DNA of 5,423 bases, taken from an uncultured Clostridia bacterium. GTDB lineage: Bacteria > Bacillota > Clostridia > Oscillospirales > Acutalibacteraceae. The stretch spans positions 1-5,423 of the forward strand of contig CAMHPW010000095.1 of NCBI GenBank assembly GCA_946187095.1, in the 5' to 3' direction. Below are positions 1 through 5,385 of the stretch, in pieces. The notes under the pieces were generated by a model. It was not told the origin of the DNA, did no database searches, and saw only the letters and a list, made by a program, of their open reading frames with translations. The translations under genes and the position numbers were made by a program. Numbering within the stretch: position 1 is the first letter of the stretch; each line of letters opens with the position of its first letter.

Positions 1-765
1 GTTAAAGCTCAATGCAAGGGCTGTGACAAACGACATGGATGATCTGCCCATATTTTTATGTTCAGGTTCTTTTGCAGTTTCCTGTATTTCAAAGGGATTG
101 GTATCGCCTGTAATTTTGCCGTCAGCTAATTTCACGATACGGTTGGCATATTTTTCTGCCAATTCCGGATTATGCGTTACCATGATAACGAGCCTGTCCT
201 TTGCGACTTCATTGAGCAAGTCCATGACTTGCAGACTTGTTTCGGAATCCAAGGCACCTGTCGGTTCATCTGCAAGGAGGATATCGGGATCATTGACCAA
301 TGCACGGGCAATGGCCACTCTCTGCATCTGACCGCCCGACATCTGATTCGGTCTCTTATGGAGCTGGTCGCCCAAGCCGACTTTTTGGAGAGCCTCTTTG
401 GCACGTTTTCTTCTTTCGGATTTGGAAATGCCCGAAATGGTCAGAGCAAGTTCGACATTGGAAAGGATATTCTGATGTGGGATAAGATTATAGCTTTGGA
501 ATACAAAGCCTATGGTATGATTGCGGTAGGAATCCCAATCCCTGTCTTTATATTTTTTGGTGGAAATGCCGTTGATAATTAAATCACCGCTGTCATACCT
601 GTCAAGACCGCCGACAATATTGAGTAAAGTAGTCTTTCCCGAACCCGAAGGACCGAGGATTGCCACAAATTCATTGTCACGGAAATTCAGGCTTACGTCA
701 TCAAGGGCAGTCTGAACAAGGTCGCCTGTTTTGTACTGTTTGGAAATATTTTTTATCTGAAGCAT
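1..765 (-). CDS. ABC transporter ATP-binding protein, MacB/LolD type, probably fused to an FtsX-like permease (3' end cut by window)
   Basis: The 255 visible codons encode a complete ATPase domain of the MacB/LolD/YknY class, which drives FtsX-fold permeases in peptide, antibiotic or lipoprotein export. Seen in the sequence: Walker A GPSGSGKTT (38-46), Q-loop Q90, signature MSGGQMQR (142-149, Met in place of the usual Leu), Walker B ILLADE (162-167), D-loop GALD (170-173) and H-loop H198. The frame stays open after the ATPase, passes through a charged linker (about 226-241) and reaches SMSFVTALALSFN at the window edge. In clostridial ATPase-permease fusions such a segment immediately precedes the first membrane helix, so I infer a fused permease off the left side. 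The ATG start has AGGAG (773-777) 7 nt upstream. The gene has its own consensus promoter and lies 36 nt from the radical SAM stop. The substrate cannot be told from this part. Confidence 0.93.
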   Translation of the reverse strand, partial: MLQIKNISKQYKTGDLVQTALDDVSLNFRDNEFVAILGPSGSGKTTLLNIVGGLDRYDSGDLIINGISTKKYKDRDWDSYRNHTIGFVFQSYNLIPHQNILSNVELALTISGISKSERRKRAKEALQKVGLGDQLHKRPNQMSGGQMQRVAIARALVNDPDILLADEPTGALDSETSLQVMDLLNEVAKDRLVIMVTHNPELAEKYANRIVKLADGKITGDTNPFEIQETAKEPEHKNMGRSSMSFVTALALSFN

Positions 766-795
766 GAAAACACTCCTGTATTTCAATTTGAGAAA

Positions 796-824
796 ATCAT
801 ATCATACATGAAAATTTTTGTCAA
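796..824 (-). promoter_or_regulatory. Consensus sigma-A promoter for the ABC transporter gene
   Basis: On the minus strand, TTGACA (819-824) is followed after exactly 17 nt by TATGAT (796-801). Transcription would start near 789, giving a leader of about 24 nt that includes the AGGAG of the ABC gene. The -35 box lies inside the last codons of the radical SAM gene and the -10 box overlaps its stop codon region, so the two genes are tightly packed but can be transcribed independently. No terminator is visible between them, so read-through from upstream is also possible. Confidence 0.8.
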
Positions 825-1734
825 TAAAAATGCCCTGATAAATATTTTTGGCTTTCAGTTCGTGATTGATAAGATTCAGCACACGGCGTTTATCGCCGCT
901 CCATTTGGGAGAAATGAGTAAATGTTTGTCACCGTCACCTGTCAGGCGGTGCACAACGACATTTTGCGGAAGTACAGATATCACATCACAAACAAGTGAG
1001 ATATATTCCTGTTCGCCTAAAGTTTCAAAAAGTCCGTTTTGATAGAGTTCGGCAAGTCGTGTATGTTTGAGAACGTGCAGAAGCTGTATTTTGATACCGT
1101 CCGTGAAATTGCCGACATATCGGGCAGTTTCAAGCATATCTTCACGGCTTTCAAAGGGCAAGCCTAAAATGATATGGGTAATGACTTTTGCACCTGCCTG
1201 TTTTAAGTTATGAACAGCCGTTTCATAGCAGTCAAGCGGATATCCACGGTTGATGAATTCGGCAGTTTTTTCATGCATGGTCTGCAAGCCCAATTCTACC
1301 CATACAGGCTTGATTCCGGCAAGTTCGGAAATAAGCTGTATTTTGTCATCTTCAAGGCAGTCGGGACGGGTGGCTATGGAGAGGACGGCAATATCCTCTC
1401 TTTGTATCACGGGCAGGAAAAGATTGCGGAGATATTCAGCAGGGGCATAGGTATTTGTATAAGCCTGAAAATAGGCGATATATTGCTCACCGCTGAATTT
1501 GTCTTGTACAAGGGACTTGGCATAGTCGATTTGTTGTGAAATATCGGTACAGGGGGCGGCGAATTCCCCCGAACCGCCCTCACTGCAGAAAATACAGCCG
1601 CCTGTTGAGATTTTGCCGTCACGGTTCGGACAGGTCATGCCGCCATTGAGAGAAAGTTTATACAGTTTTTTGCCGAAAGTTTCTTTGAGGTAGCAGTCAA
1701 GGGAATAGTATCTTCTGCCGCTGAACAGTTTCAT
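802..1734 (-). CDS. ytqA: TIGR01212-family radical SAM protein (YtqA/MnmL, YhcC-like)
   Basis: This 310-residue protein belongs to the radical SAM family that includes B. subtilis YtqA and E. coli YhcC. The cluster motif is the family-specific TCPNRDGKISTGGCIFC (34-50), with C35, C47 and C50 spaced CX11CX2C, expected to bind a 4Fe-4S cluster that cleaves S-adenosylmethionine. Further family blocks are YFQAYTNTYAP (88-98), ATRPDC (121-126), WVELGLQT (145-152), HIILGLP (187-193) and VHRLTGDGDK (261-270). Length is normal for YtqA. YtqA has been linked in Gram-positive bacteria to converting the cmnm5 group at the tRNA wobble uridine (name MnmL); applying that here is inference, and the usual partner methyltransferase YtqB/MnmM is not in the window. 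I chose the ATG at 1734 because GGAG lies 7 nt upstream; an in-frame TTG at 1755 has no ribosome binding site and falls in a hairpin's U-tract. It is cytosolic and oxygen-sensitive by family. Confidence 0.93.
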   Translation of the reverse strand: MKLFSGRRYYSLDCYLKETFGKKLYKLSLNGGMTCPNRDGKISTGGCIFCSEGGSGEFAAPCTDISQQIDYAKSLVQDKFSGEQYIAYFQAYTNTYAPAEYLRNLFLPVIQREDIAVLSIATRPDCLEDDKIQLISELAGIKPVWVELGLQTMHEKTAEFINRGYPLDCYETAVHNLKQAGAKVITHIILGLPFESREDMLETARYVGNFTDGIKIQLLHVLKHTRLAELYQNGLFETLGEQEYISLVCDVISVLPQNVVVHRLTGDGDKHLLISPKWSGDKRRVLNLINHELKAKNIYQGIFIDKNFHV

Positions 1735-1741
1735 GTTATCA

Positions 1742-1745
1742 CTCC
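1742..1745 (-). promoter_or_regulatory. Ribosome binding site that fixes the ytqA start
   Basis: GGAG on the minus strand lies 7 nt before the ATG at 1734 (GGAGTGATAACATG). It decides between this ATG and the longer TTG reading at 1755, which lacks any purine-rich site upstream. The adjoining AGTGATAA octamer recurs in the candidate small RNA locus at 5296-5303 on the opposite strand. Confidence 0.75.
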
Positions 1746-1788
1746 AAGAAAACAAAGGGGAGAAGCAACATGGAATTTGCTTTCCCCT
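1744..1788 (-). terminator. Terminator-like hairpin between rubredoxin and ytqA
   Basis: On the minus strand, AGGGGAAAGCAA pairs with TTGCTTCTCCCCT (arms 1777-1788 and 1756-1768, one bulged base), with an 8-nt loop and then TTGTTTTCTTGG. The stem lies 6 nt after the rubredoxin stop. The U-tract is interrupted by G and C, so termination is probably partial and some rubredoxin transcripts would continue into ytqA. It could also shape the 5' leader of ytqA. Confidence 0.65.
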
Positions 1789-1793
1789 GAAAG

Positions 1794-1823
1794 ATTATTC
1801 TGCTGAGAAATTGCTCTTGTCCA
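1794..1823 (-). promoter_or_regulatory. Weak candidate promoter for ytqA inside the rubredoxin 3' end
   Basis: On the minus strand TGGACA (1818-1823) and AATAAT (1794-1799) are separated by 18 nt, each one base off consensus. Starting here, the transcript would begin within or just before the hairpin at 1756-1788. This is much weaker than the four other promoters in the window and may be chance. Confidence 0.2.
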
Positions 1824-1953
1824 CTCCGCACAACGGACATACCCAATCTTCGGGAAGATCCTCAAAAGCCGTGTTGGGAGCGATATCGTTGTCTTCATCG
1901 CCAACGTAGGGATCGTAAACATATCCGCATACGTCACATACATATTTCTGCAT
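1795..1953 (-). CDS. Rubredoxin
   Basis: A 52-residue rubredoxin, a small cytosolic one-electron carrier with a single iron held by four cysteines. The two binding knuckles are clear: CDVCGY (C6, C9) and CPLCGV (C39, C42). Other family features are present: [12 protein letters not shown] (11-22), the acidic mid-region, [16 protein letters not shown] (25-40) with the conserved Trp37, and the typical length of about 52-54 residues. The ATG at 1953 has GAGGTG (1963-1968) 9 nt upstream. A consensus promoter lies just before it, so it is probably well expressed. In anaerobes rubredoxins feed electrons to rubrerythrin, superoxide reductase or flavodiiron proteins; none of these is in the window, so its partner is unknown. 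Downstream, ytqA follows after 60 nt with a hairpin between. Confidence 0.96.
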   Translation of the reverse strand: MQKYVCDVCGYVYDPYVGDEDNDIAPNTAFEDLPEDWVCPLCGVDKSNFSAE

Positions 1954-1988
1954 GGAAAAATACACCTCACCTGTATAAATTTTTATTG

Positions 1989-2017
1989 ATTATACAATAA
2001 CTTCCCCAAAAAGTCAA
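1989..2017 (-). promoter_or_regulatory. Near-perfect sigma-A promoter for rubredoxin
   Basis: TTGACT (2012-2017) and TATAAT (1989-1994) on the minus strand are separated by exactly 17 nt. Transcription would start near 1982, giving a leader of about 29 nt with GAGGTG before the rubredoxin ATG. It sits only about 14 nt downstream of the repeat-built hairpin that ends the preceding operon, so transcription units are separated here. Confidence 0.85.
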
Positions 2018-2027
2018 CAGTTTTGTT

Positions 2028-2078
2028 AAAAATGAGGAATGAAGAATGAGGAATTTTTTGTATTCCTCACTCCTCATT
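2028..2078 (-). terminator. Hairpin terminator of the EAL / small membrane protein operon
   Basis: On the minus strand AATGAGGAGTGAGGAAT (2062-2078) can form a 17-bp stem with the stretch at 2038-2054, with a 7-nt loop. The two departures from perfect pairing become G-U wobbles in minus-strand RNA but A-C mismatches in the opposite RNA, which favours a minus-strand role. An alternative register pairs the outer copy at 2031-2038, putting the stem directly before UUUU. The stop codon of the small membrane protein (2067-2069) is inside the stem. Confidence 0.7.
2031..2054. repeat. Direct repeat of AATGAGGAAT, with inverted copies alongside
   Basis: AATGAGGAAT occurs at 2031-2040 and again at 2045-2054, separated by GAAG. 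Related inverted units (ATTCCTCA and TCCTCATT) lie at 2062-2078. Similar short GAGGAAT-type repeats are common between genes in some Firmicutes, so this may be a small dispersed repeat recruited as a terminator. No flanking target duplication was identified. Confidence 0.7.
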
Positions 2079-2288
2079 TTGTTCCAGTTTTGAGATTTCG
2101 TTGACGACATCGCCCTGAATACTTTCCAGACGTTCGGAAATGTTGCTGACGGCGGTGTGATAGGTGTCCGTAATCGTTTCCTGATAGCGTTTTGTCAGGT
2201 GATAGCCCAGAAGTGCCGCTAAAATGACGAGTACGGCGGTCACTATGATAAACAGGGCGGAAAATTGATGTTTTGATTTTGTTTTCAC
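2067..2288 (-). CDS. Small single-pass membrane protein with coiled-coil tail, coupled to the EAL protein
   Basis: I do not recognise a family for this 73-residue protein. It has a short basic N-terminus (K2, K4, K6), one hydrophobic segment at about 9-29 (rich in Ile, Val, Ala, Leu) and a charged tail. The tail shows hydrophobic residues in a heptad-like 4-3 rhythm (Y43, V47, I50, L54, I57, V61, I65, L68), suggesting a coiled coil. It starts at GTG 2288, whose bases overlap the TGA stop of the 954-residue protein (GTGA). There is no good independent ribosome binding site, which fits translational coupling. The neighbour is a soluble c-di-GMP enzyme with no membrane segment, so this protein may be a membrane anchor or regulatory partner; that role is inference. 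Topology is ambiguous because both sides of the helix carry basic residues. Its stop codon is in the terminator stem. Confidence 0.75.
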   Translation of the reverse strand: MKTKSKHQFSALFIIVTAVLVILAALLGYHLTKRYQETITDTYHTAVSNISERLESIQGDVVNEISKLEQNEE

Positions 2289-5149
2289 TTTGCGTCACCG
2301 ATTTTCCTGTATTTTTCAACGACCACGGCAAATGCACCCATATCGAGAGAATATTTGTATGAAATGCAGATCAGTCTTGCAGATACTAGATAATTGCCTT
2401 CGATATCGTCAAAAATGGCCTGATTGGTATAGGTGACAAGGCATTTTTTGGCGGCAAGGCGGAATTCCTTTGACGGCTGTTTTTTCCAGACGGAATATTC
2501 GTTATTTTCGCACTGTTCGCCAAGACCGATCTTTTCGACAAAACGCTTGTATTCGTCATTTGCCCTGAGAATACGGAAATTATCCTGACGGTATTCTATG
2601 ACGGCCACGGGCAGACTCAGGGCGGAATCGGAAAGTCGGATACGGTTCTTTTTGAGAATGGATTCATCGAGCCTTACCGCACCGATCTGATTGTAGTAGC
2701 TGACGGTAGTGAAGTCGTCATAGTCAAGACCGACTTTTCGCTGATACTGACTGATATGGTAATCGAGCGGCATGGCTTTTTTGAAGGAATGTCCCTGCAT
2801 TTTTTCACAGCCTATGTCACGCAGGAATTTCTTTTTTTCATCGGTATCAACGCCCTCGGCGAGTGTATAGATACCGAGTTTGGTGAGCATATTGACGACT
2901 TCGGTGATGATAATGGCACTTTTGTTTGTCGTTCCGAAATCTTTCAGGAATTCCATATCGAGCTTGACAACATCGAAGTTATATTTTTGCAGCGTCTTGA
3001 AAGAGGAGAAATCGCTGCCGAAATCGTCCATCCATACTTCAAAGCCTGCACTGTGGAATTTATTGATCTGACCGTTGAGAAAATCGGCATTGTGGATAAA
3101 GGCACTTTCGGTGATCTCGATGGACAAAAGTTTGTGTGGGATTCTGTAGCTGTCGACGATTTTGATGACTTCATCGGCAACGTCAAACATTTCAAAATCG
3201 ATTCTTGAGAGATTGACGGAGATGGGGACAAGGGGGAAATTCATATTCCGGAGCCTGTCGAGGTCCTCACAGATTTTTTTGACCATATAGAAATCGAGTT
3301 TATGAATCAGGCGGTGTTCTTCGAGTACGGGAATGAACTGAAAAGGCTGAGCCATACCCCTGTCGGGTTTTGTCCATCGGCAGAGGGCTTCAAAGTCGCA
3401 TATATTTCCCGTAAGGCTTCTGACAATGGGCTGATAGTGTACGCTGATATAGCCTTTTTCGAGAGCCTCGTCAAAATGGGTGAGGATATATCTTCTTTTG
3501 TGATATTCCTCGAACATAGTATTGTCGAACAGCTTGTATTTTTTATTGTAATCTTCCTTAATGCTGCGGCAGGCAAGCCTTGCACGGTCACAAAGGGAAT
3601 CGATATCGATATCCCTGCCGTCATCGATATAAAGTCCCGCACATATCTGAACAGGGATATTCATGGGATTGTTCATGACCTGTTCATAGACTTTTTCAAT
3701 GCTTTGTTCAATGCTTCTCCTGCTTGTGAGAACAACAAAGCGGTCTTCGGAAAGTCGTGAAACAGGTTCGCCTGCAAAAGTCTTTTTCAGGATGTACATG
3801 GTATTGATCAGGACACTGTTTCCGCATTCAAAGCCGTATTTTTCATTGATGGCTTTCATGTCACGGATATCGAAATAGATCAGTACAGGAGTCTTGTTTC
3901 TGTTTCTCATCTGAGTGATATAGCTTTGTGCCATGATACGGAACTGTGTCATATTCGGCAGACCTGTCAGGTCATCAAAAGAAGAACTGACTTCCAGCTT
4001 CAGAAGCTCCGTTACGTCCGAGCCGCATATGAAATATTTTTTCTCGTTTTTGTCGATCCTCTGCAGTCTGATGCTTTTGACATGGTCGGCTGAAATACGG
4101 TTGATAATCGTGGCACTGGAATTTGCCCCGCATTTGAATTCGATAAAATTCATGAGCTGGGCGACATTTTTAAAACGGTATCCGAAATTGACGGAAAACA
4201 GCTCCAGCATTTGTCCCAGGGGGAGTTTGAGTTTATTTTCGCCTTCTATAAAATATACGTTTTCGGAATCGATATAAGCCATGAAATCCGATACCATAGC
4301 GGATGATCTGATCATGGAGTCATAAACGATACTGTCAGTGACGTTTTCCGCCTGAAGTTTAAGATACAATTCGCCGTCGGGGGACATCATGACAGATGCT
4401 GAAATCTTGATGCTGATTTGACCTTTATCGGAACTGAAGGTGAAGATATGACAGCCGAAATCGGTGTTCACGGAACTTGCCGCTATCTTGTCAGGGGAAA
4501 GTTTTTCAAAAAATTCGATATCTTCTTTTTCCGTGAGCCAGCCTTTGTGCAGGGCATAGTAATCACGGTACAGGAACGTATCGCCCGGACTTTCGCCGGC
4601 GATCCCTACGCCTGACTGGAAAACAAGCTCATCGGAGGTGATGTTCCAGACAGTATAGCCCTTGTATCCGAAGGTGTGAAAGGGGATATCATTGCTCTCG
4701 CCGTGAAGAAAATCTTCAAAAATTTTCTTTTGTTCTTCATATTCGGGACTGTACGCTTTGAGATCGATATTGTTGTACCAGAGTACATATATTTTTTCAT
4801 TTTCATCAGAAATGATCTTTTTGCCGCTGAGGTATATATGATGATAATTTTTCTCGTTTTTGAATTTTACTCTGACGGAAGTATGCACTTCACCGTCACT
4901 GAAAAAGAAATCCCTGCATTTTCTTCTGAGCTCATAGACATCTTCTTTATGAACGGAAGTGTAAATATTTCCTTCCAGCAAGGTCATGGCATTCTCACGG
5001 TTTTCATCCATCAGTCTGCAAAGACCGTCTGATACCAGCACGGTCTTTACCTTCGTGTTTTCCACACGGAAAAAAGCAAACGGGATCACGGAAGTTTCGA
5101 TAAAACCCCTCTGCTGTTCCGAATAATCATAGTTTTTAAGATTTTCCAA
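2285..5149 (-). CDS. PAS-like / degenerate GGDEF / EAL protein, predicted c-di-GMP phosphodiesterase
   Basis: A 954-residue soluble signalling protein without membrane helices. Order: PAS-like domain (about 20-130); two more divergent, possibly PAS-like regions (about 155-275 and 285-385); GGDEF fold from DDLTGLPN (392-399); EAL domain (about 555-800); and an extra PAS-like region after EAL (about 840-950). The GGDEF site is SEDRF (467-471): both glycines and the catalytic Glu are replaced. No RxxD inhibitory site precedes it, and the usual GD of the guanine pocket is G443-N444, so cyclase activity is unlikely. The EAL site looks complete: E587 (EAL), N646 (VNLS), E678 (EITES), D708-D709 (DDFG), K729 (KLD), E765 (AEG) and Q785 (QG); the usual EGVE reads EGVD (D768). 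I therefore predict hydrolysis of c-di-GMP to pGpG, controlled by the sensory regions and perhaps by the pseudo-GGDEF. The start is TTG with GGGAGG 8 nt upstream; the next in-frame Met is residue 47. Confidence 0.92.
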   Translation of the reverse strand: MENLKNYDYSEQQRGFIETSVIPFAFFRVENTKVKTVLVSDGLCRLMDENRENAMTLLEGNIYTSVHKEDVYELRRKCRDFFFSDGEVHTSVRVKFKNEKNYHHIYLSGKKIISDENEKIYVLWYNNIDLKAYSPEYEEQKKIFEDFLHGESNDIPFHTFGYKGYTVWNITSDELVFQSGVGIAGESPGDTFLYRDYYALHKGWLTEKEDIEFFEKLSPDKIAASSVNTDFGCHIFTFSSDKGQISIKISASVMMSPDGELYLKLQAENVTDSIVYDSMIRSSAMVSDFMAYIDSENVYFIEGENKLKLPLGQMLELFSVNFGYRFKNVAQLMNFIEFKCGANSSATIINRISADHVKSIRLQRIDKNEKKYFICGSDVTELLKLEVSSSFDDLTGLPNMTQFRIMAQSYITQMRNRNKTPVLIYFDIRDMKAINEKYGFECGNSVLINTMYILKKTFAGEPVSRLSEDRFVVLTSRRSIEQSIEKVYEQVMNNPMNIPVQICAGLYIDDGRDIDIDSLCDRARLACRSIKEDYNKKYKLFDNTMFEEYHKRRYILTHFDEALEKGYISVHYQPIVRSLTGNICDFEALCRWTKPDRGMAQPFQFIPVLEEHRLIHKLDFYMVKKICEDLDRLRNMNFPLVPISVNLSRIDFEMFDVADEVIKIVDSYRIPHKLLSIEITESAFIHNADFLNGQINKFHSAGFEVWMDDFGSDFSSFKTLQKYNFDVVKLDMEFLKDFGTTNKSAIIITEVVNMLTKLGIYTLAEGVDTDEKKKFLRDIGCEKMQGHSFKKAMPLDYHISQYQRKVGLDYDDFTTVSYYNQIGAVRLDESILKKNRIRLSDSALSLPVAVIEYRQDNFRILRANDEYKRFVEKIGLGEQCENNEYSVWKKQPSKEFRLAAKKCLVTYTNQAIFDDIEGNYLVSARLICISYKYSLDMGAFAVVVEKYRKIGDAK

Positions 5150-5157
5150 CGTGAAAG

Positions 5158-5164
5158 CCTCCCT
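5158..5164 (-). promoter_or_regulatory. Strong Shine-Dalgarno supporting a TTG start
   Basis: AGGGAGG on the minus strand lies 8 nt before the TTG at 5149. No ATG or GTG start in the same frame is nearby, so this site fixes the 5' end of the GGDEF-EAL gene. The strong site combined with a weak start codon may set a low level of the enzyme. Confidence 0.8.
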
Positions 5165-5184
5165 GCAAAAAACTCCTCAACATA

Positions 5185-5213
5185 ATCATACTATTTTTTG
5201 TCTGTTTTGTCAA
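5185..5213 (-). promoter_or_regulatory. Consensus sigma-A promoter for the GGDEF-EAL operon
   Basis: TTGACA (5208-5213) and TATGAT (5185-5190) on the minus strand are spaced exactly 17 nt, with an A-rich spacer. Transcription would start near 5178, giving a leader of about 29 nt that is too short for a riboswitch. It lies downstream of the strong terminator at 5246-5286, so the operon is insulated from upstream transcription. Confidence 0.8.
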
Positions 5214-5244
5214 TGTATGGTTTCAAAAAAATGGCAGGGCTGTT

Positions 5245-5350
5245 CAAAAACATAAAGTGCAGTCATCTTTCAGACTGCACTTTATGCCAAAAGGAAGTGA
5301 TAATGAAAAAAACAAAACAGCAATAATTTGTCATGAAAATGATATTCAAC
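5245..5350 (-). ncRNA. Candidate small RNA (about 105 nt), promoter to terminator
   Basis: Between a consensus promoter at 5357-5385 and the hairpin terminator at 5246-5286 lies a short minus-strand transcription unit without a supported gene. The predicted RNA begins near 5350 and ends in the U-tract near 5245. Its middle is U-rich and contains UUAUCACUUCC (minus strand of 5293-5303), which is complementary to a Shine-Dalgarno-like sequence; this is a common property of trans-acting small RNAs. A 23-codon ORF at 5263-5334 exists but has no ribosome binding site. I do not recognise an RNA family. The unit could instead be a leader remnant or an attenuated promoter. Confidence 0.45.
5246..5286 (-). 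terminator. Strong intrinsic terminator with a 14-bp perfect stem
   Basis: CATAAAGTGCAGTC (5251-5264) and its exact complement GACTGCACTTTATG (5273-5286) enclose an 8-nt loop. On the minus strand the stem is followed directly by TTTTTG (5250-5245). On the plus strand the stem is followed by GCCAAAAGG with no U-tract, so it acts on leftward transcription. It separates whatever lies to the right from the GGDEF-EAL operon. Confidence 0.88.
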
Positions 5351-5356
5351 GGTGCT

Positions 5357-5385
5357 ATTATATCATATGGTTTTGACTTTTTCAA
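5357..5385 (-). promoter_or_regulatory. Sigma-A promoter of the candidate small RNA
   Basis: TTGAAA (5380-5385) and a perfect TATAAT (5357-5362) on the minus strand are spaced exactly 17 nt. Transcription would start near 5350. The 38 bases to its right (5386-5423) are A/T-rich with poly-T runs and show no gene, so this promoter probably does not lie within a longer visible transcript. Confidence 0.7.

Noticed and set aside
172..582. 136-codon open frame on the plus strand
   Set aside because: It lies opposite the Walker B, signature and H-loop motifs of the ABC ATPase, which fully explain this region.
1735..1755. Seven extra N-terminal residues of the radical SAM protein from a TTG at 1755
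   Set aside because: No Shine-Dalgarno upstream and the codon falls in the hairpin's U-tract; the ATG at 1734 has GGAG at the right distance.
2074..2337. 87-codon minus-strand frame overlapping the EAL 3' end and the small membrane protein
   Set aside because: Its composition is basic and irregular, it lacks a ribosome binding site, and the GTG-started frame at 2288 gives a far more protein-like product (membrane helix plus heptads).
2756..3208. 150-codon open frame on the plus strand
   Set aside because: It is antisense to the EAL domain, whose motifs (VNLS, EITES, DDFG, KLD, AEG) are conserved on the minus strand; no ribosome binding site or recognisable family on the plus strand.
3302..3760. 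152-codon open frame on the plus strand
   Set aside because: It is antisense to the GGDEF-EAL junction with clear family signal on the other strand; no supporting start site.
5150..5178. Possible c-di-GMP riboswitch in the leader of the EAL operon
   Set aside because: The predicted leader is only about 29 nt, far too short for any c-di-GMP riboswitch aptamer.
5291..5326. Seven-codon plus-strand ORF (MKKTKQQ) with an AAGGAAG site
   Set aside because: No promoter in the plus direction was found upstream and it is too short to support; the resemblance to a start region is reported instead as an antisense feature.
5263..5334. 23-codon minus-strand ORF (hydrophobic, two adjacent Cys) inside the candidate small RNA
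   Set aside because: No ribosome binding site precedes its ATG and its last third is the terminator stem; kept only as an alternative reading of the small RNA.
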